In this document: one piece after another, positions 40,130 to 50,326 of the stretch | Numbering within the stretch: the first letter of the stretch is position 1 | How the letters are laid out: each line of letters begins with the position of its first letter | Assembly (NCBI GenBank): GCA_003194525.1 | Contig: NBIV01000007.1 | Span: forward strand, 434,001-498,000 | Reading direction: 5' to 3' | DNA length: 64,000 nt | DNA from: Gracilariopsis chorda | Taxonomy: Eukaryota; Rhodophyta; Florideophyceae; Gracilariales; Gracilariaceae | Translations under genes and position numbers: made by a program | Notes under the pieces: generated by a model | What the model was told of the DNA's origin: nothing | The model's database searches: none | What the model saw: the letters and a program-made list of their open reading frames with translations, nothing else

Positions 40130-41393
40130 ATGGCGTCGCGTTGTATTCATCTGATCATCTTCTTCGTCCTACTCTACAACCGCCTCATCCTAGCAATCGA
40201 CACGTCCATCTTGGACATAATCGAACTGAATGACCATTGCGCCTATGCGCTCCCGGATTGAGGCCTTTGCGCGTGATGCCTTTGCACGTTCCATTCTCTT
40301 CGCAAAGAACGATGAATCCTCGCTGGTATTTCTTCACTCTTCTTTCCCAGATTTTGTCGTTGGTCGCATCAGCGACCTACCGAATTCCCATGTATTTGAA
40401 GCCGATTCATTACCTCATCCGTTCAGTTCCATTGTCTACCAAATGAGAGCTTTTAAAACCGTGTCGAATCTTCAAGTTACGACTGTTGGGACCTACCAGA
40501 AGGCACAAGAGTATTTGCTAGGAGCGGATGCCATCACTTGAAAGAACGTGACCAAGTTTTTAAGAGCTCCATTGTCACCCGGACCTGTCCCATGATATGG
40601 GGCACGCGATCGAAGTTTGAGTACGCGACGTAAACGTTTCATTTGCCGCATGGATGCGGAATCCACGTTTGAACGATGTGGTTACGCTGCGGACTCATAA
40701 GGCGGCGAGAGTCATGAATAAGATAAAACGAGCAGGGGCGCTGTTAAACGTGGGGTGAACATCGAAAAGGTGACGTTCCCGACTGTGGCGATGGCGCAGA
40801 CGCATGTCGTCATAGCCGTGGAACCGGTGGGAGTGAATGTGGATCTGTGTATGACTGCGAACCTGAATGGGTGGTTGGGACAAACTGGATTCTTACTTCT
40901 AAAAGAAGCTATGACTTACCCGGCTGGGATCATAGAAATGTTCGTGCCAGAGGGCAGAGAGAACAGTTCGGCTTTCAATGACACGGCTGCGGTGGGGAAC
41001 GCCAGAAAGGCAGAGCATGGGGGGTTAGCCGGGGAATTAGCCGACGTGGTTGTCGGAGACACTGTACCGCGAGAGGGAGGGTTCAAACCGGTGATACATG
41101 AGGGCATGAGCTCCACGTGTTACGCGGATTGACTAGATATTAGGCGCAGCCAGAGCAGTAGTCAAGTTCCCGTGATGATGGAGAAGGACCCGAAGCTAAT
41201 GCACATGTCAGAAGTGGATCCGTGGGAAATATACCAACTGATGGTGTGGAACTCGGGTACGAGCGAGACGCACTGCACGCCTGCAGTCGATGTGGAAAAC
41301 GTGCACTTGGTGGTGGATGGAACGTCACTGAGTAGGCGAGAGTGCTCACCTGGTGGGTGTTGCGATACCTTCTACTTCAAGAGCCATAGATAG
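40130..41393 (+). pseudogene. Decayed secreted or Golgi-type protein gene
   Basis: ATG at 40130 gives MASRCIHLIIFFVLLYNRL, a good signal or anchor sequence, but stops after 43 codons. From 40230 a different frame stays protein-like to 41393, broken by a handful of stops (40539, 41130 and several between 40590 and 40725). Its best block is VAMAQTHVVIAVEPVG, later YPAGIIEMFVPEG, and a cysteine-rich end CSPGGCCDTFYF. The order THV-hydrophobic-G ... GIIEMF-PEG faintly recalls GT61/DUF563 glycosyltransferases (HGAGLTN ... vvElfP), but the key residues are not clear. It may be a pseudogene, or a gene whose introns I cannot place. Confidence 0.35.
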
Positions 41394-42152
41394 TTTGGGC
41401 TGGGACGGGAGTCGGGTTGGAAGGGTACGGGAACGAGGGTCATGTGCGTTTGTTATGAAGGGTGAAGTGATTTGGGATGGGATACGATGGTTCGCTCGCG
41501 TGAGCGTCTTATAACAGAGGCGATCGCATATCGTTCAGGGCCACGAGCTGGTTTCCGAAGTAAAAACCGAGATCGGCGCATGGTTCGTCGCGGTTCGATG
41601 ACGAGAGAGGGGGGCGCTCGGGTACGTCGTTTCAATGCCTTTTCTATGATGGATGATTTCAGCGACCAGACACTCGAGTTGGTCGGTAGTTTGCAACCGT
41701 GGATCGAACAAAGAAAGCAAACAAACGTTGGGCGGCAAGCTTCGACTCCAGCAGGAAGCCGGCCTCCATTGCGCGGAAAGCTACAAATACCACGATAGCC
41801 TCTTGCACATGTATCTTCACATGGTTGCTTGGTGTTCGTCCCAAACAATGTTTGTCATGTCCCGACTCTTTATCCGCAAAGTCTCAAAGAAACGAAATGC
41901 AGTTGGCAAAATCATTTGTAATATGTGTTTTTGCAAAAAACGGCGCATTCGCTACGAAGAGACAAATCCGCAGAGCGCACGGTGTTTAGGGTTCATCCTC
42001 TTGATCCGTATCTAGAAACAACACCTTCCATTTCAACACACCGCATCTATCTTCACCGTATTCATCACTTCTAAGCCTTGTCGTTGTTCACTTAGTTTCC
42101 ACTCGTCCCCCCACAGGACGACACCACAAGCTCTTTCCCCCTCCCATCCAAG
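41394..42152. other. Intergenic interval before the NAP1 gene
   Basis: A 108-codon frame (41472-41798, plus) begins MGWDTMVRSRERLITEAIAY and has moderate protein-like composition, but nothing confirms it. The last 130 bp form the likely promoter and leader of the NAP1 gene. Confidence 0.35.
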
Positions 42153-43085
42153 ATGTCTTCCCACACAGAGCCCCACGAAGAAAGCCAAGCCCCTGAGCGA
42201 AGCGAAGCTCTCTCCGATCGTCAACTCAGCTTGCTCGCTCCAGATCTCTTCGATGAACCTGAGAAAAAAGCATCGCTACTAGCTCTTCGGGACTTACATC
42301 GCAACTACGATTCAGTGTATCAACAATACATACAAGCCAAAATTCGTCTCGAGGAGACATATGTGAACGATGTCAAACCTATCATGGATCAACGAAAGCA
42401 ATACCTTGACCGAGCGGACATTTACAACTTTTGGAGTTGCGTCTTTGACAACTGTGACACTTTGCGCGACAACATTACCATGAAAGATGCTGCTGCTCTA
42501 CGGTACTTGACTGATGTATCTTGTGAAACGAAGACCATTAACACTGTTGCAGAAAGCCCACTGAACAACCCTGACTGGCCTGTAGGATCCTTTGTGCTAC
42601 GCTTTCGATTTCGACACAATCCCTACTTTGAAGACCAAGTGTTGACAAAGGCATACGTCATGTGTGACCACGACTTCGAACATCCTTCCGAAACAATCGG
42701 TTGTTCTATTGTATGGAAGCCAGGGAAAGACCTCACCGTCAAGACGCTGAGAAAGAAGACGCAGAACGGCAAAATACTCGTCAGGAAGCAAAGCACAGAT
42801 TCATTCTTTAACTTCTTCAAGCCGCCCAAATTGCCGGATGAAGATGATGAAGAGGTTGACCCCACTCTTGTGGAGGAGATTGAAGAGGTTTTAGATGCTG
42901 ATTTTGAAATAGCTGAATGTCTGAGAGATGATGTTATTCCAAGGGCGTTGTTGTACTTTTTGGACGTTGCTAATCAAAGTGAGTGTTATAGTAATCATGA
43001 CTCTTCTGAAGAACAAGACGTTGAGGACCGGTCTGATAACGACGGCGACGATGCTGATGTTGACGACGACGCTGATGCTATGTGA
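42153..43085 (+). CDS. NAP1/SET-family nucleosome assembly protein (310 aa)
   Basis: This is a histone chaperone that shields H2A-H2B and helps assemble nucleosomes. An N-terminal dimerisation helix (ALRDLHRNYDSVYQQYIQAK, about 45-64) leads into the NAP fold: DIYNFWSCVFDNCDTLRDNI, ALRYLTDVSCE, GSFVLRFRFRHNPYFEDQVL, TIGCSIVWKPGKDLTVKTLR, then DSFFNFFKPPKLPDEDDEE and DFEIAECLRDDVIPRALLYF. The C-terminus (from about 283) is an acidic Asp/Ser tail, standard for histone binding. Length and order match NAP1 proteins of plants and fungi; it is intronless. An AATAAA at 43236, 150 bp after the stop, may be its polyadenylation signal. Confidence 0.94.
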   Translation: MSSHTEPHEESQAPERSEALSDRQLSLLAPDLFDEPEKKASLLALRDLHRNYDSVYQQYIQAKIRLEETYVNDVKPIMDQRKQYLDRADIYNFWSCVFDNCDTLRDNITMKDAAALRYLTDVSCETKTINTVAESPLNNPDWPVGSFVLRFRFRHNPYFEDQVLTKAYVMCDHDFEHPSETIGCSIVWKPGKDLTVKTLRKKTQNGKILVRKQSTDSFFNFFKPPKLPDEDDEEVDPTLVEEIEEVLDADFEIAECLRDDVIPRALLYFLDVANQSECYSNHDSSEEQDVEDRSDNDGDDADVDDDADAM

Positions 43086-44019
43086 GCAAGGTGTTGTCTT
43101 TCGTCTTGTCCGTGATGCAGGCAGCTCTTTACGTTCAAATTCCAACTTTAACTTTTATTTTCATTTCTTTCACTGAGTAGGTAGACGGCTCACTTGATCC
43201 TGCGTTGAGAAACATTTTCTCAAAGCCGTGCAGACAATAAACGGATGGGACTCGGACATAGCATTGCATAATAAATATGGGGCTCTTTTAGAACGGATAT
43301 GCTTTATTGTTTCGCTTCAGTCCCTTCCTAGCGACAACCCGAGCGCTACGTGAAGTGTCTGGGTAAGAGAAATGCTAACTGAAATTAGAGCATGATTCCA
43401 TGTGGGATACGTATGTTCGTAGGATGGAAAAGCTCCGTGTAGGTCAGACCTTTATAGTTTGAGCTCGTGTACCACGCTTGATTCTACCGGTCAACCAGTT
43501 TCATAACGAGCTGTTCGAAGAAGAAAACAGGACGAAACAAAGCTACACAGAGATGCAGACGTGTCGAAGTCGTTGGATTTTGATTGTAGCCAAGTGGAAC
43601 GAACATTGTAGCTTGTTGAACCATTTGACATAGATGCTGTACCACAATGTTTGTGAGTGCTTCTGCACTAGTGCGCTACGGGCCCTGGGCGTTCCGGAAA
43701 CTGCTCGGCGTTATGTATGCTGTCGAAGTGATTACGATGATCGTCAAGTCATGTGCTCCTGCATCAGATGTTATTATCCGGGCTGCGACGTTGAAGGTTC
43801 AACACCTGGACGTCCGAGGCATGGACCGAACCAAATATGTTGGACCTACTACCCTTCTAGCCTAGTTAGATACTGTACTACAGTACTAGCAAGCCTACTA
43901 CTGTAGTACTACGACTTTTCGAGTGTCAAACAACTCAGTGTCATGATAACACCATGTCACCATGACATTGAGTTCGTCACGGGTGGAATTCTGTCTTATA
44001 CGAAGGTAGGCTTTCACAA
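43086..44019. other. Intergenic interval with two adjacent palindromes
   Basis: No convincing gene. Two inverted repeats sit side by side just before the methyltransferase gene: GTACTACAGTA facing TACTGTAGTAC (43875-43909, perfect, 13-base loop), and AACTCAGTGTCATG facing CATGACATTGAGTT (43932-43974, one mismatch). They could be transcription signals or insertion scars. Confidence 0.55.
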
Positions 44020-45009
44020 ATGGAGAGCTCACGGATCTGGCTAACAACTCAAAAGACTCCGGGCGTGGCCAGGTGCTGCTCACGACAGTACATCCGAACC
44101 ATGTCCGGCCCAGAAGACGGGGGACTGCACTTACGCGTGCGTGTATATTACCAATTCGAGAAACCGCGGAATGGGTACCAGTTGCTGGTCAACGTAGGCC
44201 GCAAATGGTGGCATTGTGAGAATGGAAAGTACCACATAGATTCATCAGTAGTAATGGACAGGTTGAAACACATTGACAAAAGATACACTGCACATGTGTA
44301 CTCAGAGGAGGTCGAATGCTTTGTGAAGTTGGAAAAGGAAGGAGGCGTGGCCTATCTGGAGGAACACGAACGCCAAAAAGGCGTGGCGCCACGTCTGGAC
44401 GTGAAGCTAATCGAGGACGGAAGCGACGTTAAACAACGCGAAGAAATCGCGCGAAGCATTACATGCAACTCGGCGCAAACAAGCCTAACAGGCTGTTGGT
44501 TTGGGATTGGAATCATTCGCGGCAAAAGCGCAAGCAACCACGGTTCATTATGGCGCTCGGCGCTACAATTCGGCGCGGCGTTAACGTTCACCATCGGCAA
44601 ACGGTACGACAAGAAAGTGGAAGGCTGCGCCGACATGTATAAAACGCACCGCCAAATCCCGTGCATGGCGTACGAGAACTGGGAAACGATGCTTCGAAAC
44701 TGCGCCGTGGACGCCAAGATCGTGGTTGTGGAGTATGGAGGAGAGGATGTGAGCAGGTTTGCACACCCCAAACGGGCGATTTACGTGCTGGGAAGTGAGG
44801 ATGGTGGGGTGCCGCCTTCATTGGTGCAACGCGCTCATTGTCACGTTAGCGTGCCTACTGCGGAGGGGAGACCGAGTAGCCTGAACGTTGCGGCGGCCGG
44901 CGCGGTTGTTATGTACGACAGATTTGTGAAAGTGAGCGGTGATGGGCGGAATGCAAAGCGTGGACGTGCTGAGAACGGTGACGATGAAGATGAAAAGACG
45001 GTAACATGA
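44020..45009 (+). CDS. SpoU-family RNA 2'-O-methyltransferase (329 aa)
   Basis: This transfers a methyl group from S-adenosylmethionine to a ribose 2'-OH of tRNA or rRNA using a knotted SPOUT fold. All three SpoU motifs are in the C-terminal half: SNHGSLWRSALQFGA (motif 1), AIYVLGSEDGGVPPSLVQRA (motif 2) and VSVPTAEGRPSSLNVAAAG (motif 3), where SLNVA forms the knot floor. The first 130 residues (YYQFEKPRNGYQLLVNVGRK ... EEVECFVKLEKEGG) match no domain I recognise and may bind RNA. The extreme N-terminus (MESSRIWLTTQKTPGVARCC, then SRQYIRT) is Arg/Ser/Thr-rich without acidic residues after position 2, so an organelle presequence is possible. MSGPEDGG at 44101 is the alternative start. The tail is charged and probably disordered. 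Confidence 0.88.
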   Translation: MESSRIWLTTQKTPGVARCCSRQYIRTMSGPEDGGLHLRVRVYYQFEKPRNGYQLLVNVGRKWWHCENGKYHIDSSVVMDRLKHIDKRYTAHVYSEEVECFVKLEKEGGVAYLEEHERQKGVAPRLDVKLIEDGSDVKQREEIARSITCNSAQTSLTGCWFGIGIIRGKSASNHGSLWRSALQFGAALTFTIGKRYDKKVEGCADMYKTHRQIPCMAYENWETMLRNCAVDAKIVVVEYGGEDVSRFAHPKRAIYVLGSEDGGVPPSLVQRAHCHVSVPTAEGRPSSLNVAAAGAVVMYDRFVKVSGDGRNAKRGRAENGDDEDEKTVT

Positions 45010-46552
45010 GCGTTGCTGAGAGGGGCTGGTTTTTGGGCGGCAGAGTTGGAAATGAGGGCGATGAAGGGGTGGGGTACGCGGCAGTAACGAGTATGGGAAG
45101 TGGAATTGATGGAAGCTCTAGAGCAAGCGTTGTTCCGTCGGTAAAACGGCACGAGTGAATATATATGGCTCTCAAGAGCGGTGGATGGATGAGTGTCTGT
45201 CAGCATGACTGGCTGTGGATATACCGACGGCTGAAAAGAGTTGCTCAGGCGTGTGGCGACGGGGAAGGTGGCGTGCAAAGCGTGCAGAAAGCAAAGCAGG
45301 TGAACAGACTCACGACGCACTCTGCGCGCAAGTGGAACCTTTTTTGGTAGCTGGTGTGGGACAAAATGCAGCGGCGACGACGGGGAAGGTGGCGTGCAAA
45401 GCGTGCAGAAAGCAAAGCAGGTGACCAGACTCACGACGCGCTCCGCGCGCAAGTGGAACCTTTTTTGGTAGCTGGTGTGGGACAAAATGCAGCGGCGACG
45501 ACGACTTGCGGGGGCGCATGGCGTGCACCGCCGCGGATAGATACCGCCGGTAACGCCAACGGATGTGAGCAGGTGGCGCACGGGGGGCACGGCGGAAGGC
45601 GCAGCATTGCTAGTAGCATACATGCCAATGAAGTGGTTCAAAATGAAAGCGCACTCGCTGAAAGTTTGTCAGTTACTGTCATAGTCAAAACGACTAGGCC
45701 ACACATGTGCGGTGTGAACTGATGATAGTCGCAGCTGGTACACGTATATCAACCACCACAGCTACAAAGCGACAAGTGTTGATGTGCTCGTAAGTTACAC
45801 AACACATACTCTCGTTTTATGAATACAAGCAGCACCAACGTAACATCTCAGTATCCCGTTGTGCGCGTATTGGTTGTGCGCACATTTTGCGCAGCGCACA
45901 GGGTCCGTTCAAAGGGGAGAAAACGCAGTGAGAAGTGTTTCTTCTTCGTCACTGTCCCCCGCACTTGGCAGGCAGTGCCAAGCGCGACTCAGCAGTTTAT
46001 TTTAGCTCATCCTCGGAGCAGCGCGAGCTGCACCAGCTCATGTCAGCGTAAGTACTTGAGCTTACGTCAGTAGTGCAACAGCGCGCACCCGCAACAACCA
46101 AAACGCAACGCCAGCAACAACGCGTGACGCGCACAAGCGGCAGCAGCCACATGTGATTGGCCAAAACCATGATACACGTGTACCACCATGCAGCGCCCCC
46201 CGCCAATCAACGCGCTACACCACAGCAAAACACAGCGCGCGCGCAACAAACGCGTCACCACGGCCACCACATGCGGCAGCGGAAGGGCGTCTGCCATGCG
46301 ACAAGCGGTGCGGCAGGCACTCAACGCGTGGACACGTGTACACCGTCGCGCTGCGTTGCCCCGCTGACCTGGCACTGCGCCTTCCCCCAAGTCATCCATC
46401 ATCACTCCTGTGTACGTACGCGTCTGCCATCGCCCCCGCCCACCGTCTCGCGCCCGCGGCCCCCCTCCTCTCCCTCCCACCCCCGCCTTCCGGCCACACT
46501 AACCCGCCGTTCACCCCCCACCCCCTCCCCCCCGCCTCGCAACCCCTTCATA
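45010..46552. other. Intergenic interval with a tandem duplication
   Basis: No credible gene lies between the methyltransferase and the second Band-7-like gene. A 121-bp unit is duplicated (45257-45498). The rest is CpG- and CA-rich with many ACGCG words. The last 150 bp are C-rich and lead to ATG 46553. Confidence 0.45.
45257..45498 (+). repeat. 121-bp tandem duplication
   Basis: CGACGGGGAAGGTGGCGTGC begins at 45257 and again at 45378. The two copies differ at only a few bases (for example GTGAACAGAC against GTGACCAGAC). Both contain ACCTTTTTTGGTAGC. Confidence 0.95.
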
Positions 46553-49500
46553 ATGCCTCCCTCCTCTTCTTCCTCCCGTCCCTCAACCATATCCCGCTCC
46601 CTTCCCCGTATACCACCCGCAACCCCTCCATCCGGCACCGTCTACGTCGTCGAAAGGCTCGGCCGTTTTTCCCGTCTAATCCATTCCTCCAAGCCAGCCT
46701 CCCCACTGCTCCCCGTGGTAGACAAGATAATCGCCGCTTTCAACACCCGTCGCATCCAACAGTCCTTCCCACCCGCAGGCCACTCCCTCACTCTTTCAAA
46801 CCGAGTGCGAACCCTAATCCAAGCCACCTGGACCCTACGAGTATCCGACCCCAAAAAGCTGGCGTACCGTGTCGAAAACGCCGACCGAAGCCTCCAGCTT
46901 CTGGTCGAGCTACGAGTCAACGATACCCTCTCCGCAGAGCGTACCCTCCCACGCACGCCCTCCGAACTTGCCGTTCTCTCCGATGCCATTTGCGCCGCCA
47001 TCGACCGAACCTCCTCAAAGTTCGGCGTTCGTTGCCTTTCCTTCTCCGTCCTGTCCGCCACCGCCGTAGAAAGCGCACGCTCCCCGCCGTCGGCAACGCC
47101 CACCCCCCAAGTGCAGAATGCTCAACTCTCAACCTCCACCCCGTCACTCGAGCCCGTTCTACCAGAGCTGCCTCACGACCGCTTCGCCGCTTTGCCGCAT
47201 GCGCCTCCACCGGAACGCTTTCCAATATACTATCCGCAACCGCAACCGCCTCCGCCGCCACGCCCCCAACCGCATCCCGCCCCGATACTGCTCCCGGTGC
47301 TGGCCACCTTAGCGCCACCGCCCATGGAACCGCTTCCGCCGCAAACGTTGCCAATCTTACCGCCGCCTATTATGCCGCAAACAGAATACGTGCCACCCGC
47401 AATGAGCCATCCTCACAGCTTGCCGCAACCCCAAATCCACCATTTGCACCAACGGCACGTGCAGCAGTCCATCACGTTTCCGCCGCACTTCCCCCCGTTG
47501 ACATGGCCACAACCGCTGGACCAAGAGCCGTCGGAAACAACCATTAGTTCGCTTGAAGCTCCGGTATCCATGCAACCTATCGAACCGCAGCGTTCGATAT
47601 CTATCGCGTCACAATTACTGCAACCGTCACGGTCCTCGCGGCGTGTACAGCACTCACCCGACAGACAAGCGCCGCTCGGCCAGCAGCAACTTGAACAACG
47701 CCAACTGCCTCCAATAACATTTCCACATCTGCCTAACTCTTTCAACTCCGACTCGCAGAGTCCCACCGAACCGCACTCATCGTCCGCTGAATCCCAGACC
47801 TCCACGGAAGCTACCGCGTCCACAGAGCAACGTTCATCAACGGAGGAGCTATCACGCGCTTCGCAACCTCAGCAGAAGCCCGAAGCGAGTGCTCTTCAGA
47901 GGTCATCTTCGGCGTCCGATGTCAAGGACAAGTCCTCACCCTTACCGGGCCCTACATCCCGCAAGCCGTTAAGAGCGCCTCCTCCGTCCCCCGTCATCCC
48001 GGCCATAACAGATGATGCCCGAGATGCTCGCGACATCCTCACCGCTCACCTACATCGCGCGCTTGAGCCGTTACAGAGCCATGACGTCGACGCGTTGTCT
48101 CCGCCTTTGTTGCCGCAAACCCGGGAGCCTGGGGACCTCTCTCCAAACTTTGCCAAGTACTTGCATGAACTGCCGGCAACGCCGGCAAATCTCGTCCCAT
48201 CGAGCGAAAGTTCAGACGCTTGTGACACCGTCGTTGGCAAACCCCTTCCCATGGAGACCAGGATTCCGGGCGTCTCGGATCGCCCGCCTTCTGACGATGG
48301 CCAAGCAGACGAAGACTGCGGGGTCGAAGACTACGCGGAGAACAAGTCTTCGCAGAGACAGCTCGTGCCGGTCTTCCCATCTGTTGCGTCTTTGGGGCCT
48401 ATCGCAGCGGTGACGGCAATGGCGGTTAAGCAGCTGGCCGGACACAGCTCAAACCAAGGCGGTGACCCACCTTCATCTATTGAGAGCACTGGGCAAGGCC
48501 AGAACATTGAAAATGTTGATCTGGCACGTGGGGAAGCGACCACGGAGGTTCGTGTTGGTCCTCATCAAAACGAAGAACCTCCGGTCAGTGAGAAGGTTTC
48601 TGCGAGACAAGCGACCCCGCATGTGAACACTCTCAGGTCTGCCTACTTATCTCCTCTGCCTGCCGCGCCGCTACCGCCTACGATCGGAAGCAGCACGGAT
48701 GCCGTGCCTTCTGGCGACCGAGATGCAATGGAAGAGGAGTTTCATGGGCACCCGGGGTACAATGAAGATGGCGAAAACCAGGCGGGCGACAACTCATCCA
48801 CCGAGGCAGTGCACGACAAGAATATTTCTTCCTCGGATGACGATGAAAAGCGTGGGTCTGCGTCTCGGGTGAGCGGTCGAAACGGCAACACTTCGCTGCT
48901 GAGTTCTGTAGTTGGGAAGACGGAAAGGCTGAGGTCTGCCGGGGTGAACTTTGCCTCGGATTTGATCGACGCACCGTTGCGGCTTATCCAGGCACGCTCC
49001 AACACAGCGCGGATCAAGGACTCGTCCCCGTCGAGCCCCAAGAGTTCTCGCCGGCGATTGGCTAAAGTCCTGTCTCCCAAAAAGGAACAGAACCACTCGC
49101 AGAGCAGGGATGAGGACTTCGAGGAACGGCTTGCTCTGGAGATGAGTCGCATGGAAGAGAAGCAGGTGGCAAGGCGGGACGAACGCGATGACAATAGCCG
49201 TCAAGCAGAGCGTAACGGCGTCAGAGTGGGAATAAGAGACCGTGCATTCGATGATGAGCGACTGAAGGAACAGCTCCTGCAGAGAGAGCGACTACTAGAT
49301 GAACTCGATGGAATCAGACGGGCTCATAGCGACGAAGCTATTAGAAACGAGGATGACTCCACAGACGCGGACAGCCTGGACATGTGCATGGATGACGGGT
49401 CTGACTCTGAACGAGCAACTTTCGATGACGAAGCTCTGGCCAGAGGTGAAGCTCATTCTCGCCGCAAACGGGCCAAGTCATCCCACAGACATCGACATCG

Positions 49501-50326
49501 CCGTCGTCAGGAGCATTACGAAGACATGTACAACGACGACGTGTCTTCGAATGAAAGCTTCTGCACTGAATGCGGACGTGACCATGGGAAACATGATGGC
49601 GAGTACTCAACCGAAAGAAGCTCAAGAGGCAGACGAAGAAAGTCTAGAAAGCATTCCAACTCCTCTGATACATACTACGATGACGAAGACTTGGAGTTAT
49701 ATCACGGTCATCGTAGTTCTTACAAGAATCGGGGCAGTCGGCATAGAAGGTCGTCGAGCGAGCGGGGTTCTGATAGTCACTCCTCGTCAAGCCACAAAGA
49801 GCGTCACAGAAGGAGAAAGTGTGGCTCGCGGGAGAGGGGGGTTGATGATGAGCCCTCGTCGTCGAAGCGCAGTCGAAGCGTGGAAAGTAAGCACTCCCAC
49901 TCGAGACGGCGTTCCAGCTCACGGGGGACATCGAAAGAGCTTGACGGGGAAAGACGTCACAAGAGCTCGAAGGGTAAGTCACGGAGTCGGCGTCGCCACC
50001 ATGCGCAATACGTGCCTGTTTGTTCCGACTTGCACTATCCCCATCATGGATATCAACCTCCAAAGTCGATCTACCGACACCGACTACCGGAATCTGGCTC
50101 TGAGGAAGAAGAAGAGATTCCTTGGTATTGCGAGGGCCAGTCCGCTCCGGAGGACACGGGCAGAGACGAACGCTCGCATTCGATGCACGACAATGAGGAC
50201 AGACGGTCTCGGAATATCAATCCGATGAAGTACTCGAGCTACGGTCGTCGCGATCGGTACGGTAGGAAACGTGGTGCTCATCACAATCGCACGGTTCACT
50301 TCTTGTATGACGAGAGGAGACGGTGA
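46553..50326 (+). CDS. Divergent Band-7-like domain with a long RS-rich tail (1257 aa)
   Basis: ATG at 46553 is preferred; the frame is open 400 bp further upstream but there it looks like leader. Residues 25-175 read GTVYVVERLGRFSRLIHSSK, LLPVVDKIIAAF, DPKKLAYRVENADRSLQLLV and SSKFGVRCLSFSVLS. This matches the layout of an SPFH/Band-7 domain (VVERfGkf ... lip.vD.i ... V.da ... G... f.i) without the usual long Ala/Glu helix. A Pro-rich stretch follows (about 180-330), then a Ser/Thr/Glu-rich middle. From about 960 to the end the protein is rich in SR, RS, RH and RRR runs, as in splicing or RNA-linked proteins (HRHRHRRRQEH, SKRSRSVESKHSHSRRRSSS). No transmembrane span is seen. The combination is unfamiliar to me. 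Single exon, with AATAAA at 50614. Confidence 0.75.
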   Translation: MPPSSSSSRPSTISRSLPRIPPATPPSGTVYVVERLGRFSRLIHSSKPASPLLPVVDKIIAAFNTRRIQQSFPPAGHSLTLSNRVRTLIQATWTLRVSDPKKLAYRVENADRSLQLLVELRVNDTLSAERTLPRTPSELAVLSDAICAAIDRTSSKFGVRCLSFSVLSATAVESARSPPSATPTPQVQNAQLSTSTPSLEPVLPELPHDRFAALPHAPPPERFPIYYPQPQPPPPPRPQPHPAPILLPVLATLAPPPMEPLPPQTLPILPPPIMPQTEYVPPAMSHPHSLPQPQIHHLHQRHVQQSITFPPHFPPLTWPQPLDQEPSETTISSLEAPVSMQPIEPQRSISIASQLLQPSRSSRRVQHSPDRQAPLGQQQLEQRQLPPITFPHLPNSFNSDSQSPTEPHSSSAESQTSTEATASTEQRSSTEELSRASQPQQKPEASALQRSSSASDVKDKSSPLPGPTSRKPLRAPPPSPVIPAITDDARDARDILTAHLHRALEPLQSHDVDALSPPLLPQTREPGDLSPNFAKYLHELPATPANLVPSSESSDACDTVVGKPLPMETRIPGVSDRPPSDDGQADEDCGVEDYAENKSSQRQLVPVFPSVASLGPIAAVTAMAVKQLAGHSSNQGGDPPSSIESTGQGQNIENVDLARGEATTEVRVGPHQNEEPPVSEKVSARQATPHVNTLRSAYLSPLPAAPLPPTIGSSTDAVPSGDRDAMEEEFHGHPGYNEDGENQAGDNSSTEAVHDKNISSSDDDEKRGSASRVSGRNGNTSLLSSVVGKTERLRSAGVNFASDLIDAPLRLIQARSNTARIKDSSPSSPKSSRRRLAKVLSPKKEQNHSQSRDEDFEERLALEMSRMEEKQVARRDERDDNSRQAERNGVRVGIRDRAFDDERLKEQLLQRERLLDELDGIRRAHSDEAIRNEDDSTDADSLDMCMDDGSDSERATFDDEALARGEAHSRRKRAKSSHRHRHRRRQEHYEDMYNDDVSSNESFCTECGRDHGKHDGEYSTERSSRGRRRKSRKHSNSSDTYYDDEDLELYHGHRSSYKNRGSRHRRSSSERGSDSHSSSSHKERHRRRKCGSRERGVDDEPSSSKRSRSVESKHSHSRRRSSSRGTSKELDGERRHKSSKGKSRSRRRHHAQYVPVCSDLHYPHHGYQPPKSIYRHRLPESGSEEEEEIPWYCEGQSAPEDTGRDERSHSMHDNEDRRSRNINPMKYSSYGRRDRYGRKRGAHHNRTVHFLYDERRR

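Noticed and set aside
41472-41798. A 108-codon frame starting MGWDTMVRSRERLITEA
   Set aside because: Some protein-like character, but opposite-strand and shifted frames are equally open. Mentioned only in the intergenic entry.
43647-43865. A 72-codon frame starting MFVSASALVRYGPWAFRK
   Set aside because: Possible one-span small protein, but no support beyond an open frame.
46157-46552. Upstream extension of the RS-tail gene's open frame
   Set aside because: It opens at a non-ATG codon and the translated leader is low-complexity His/Pro/Arg; ATG 46553 directly precedes the folded region.
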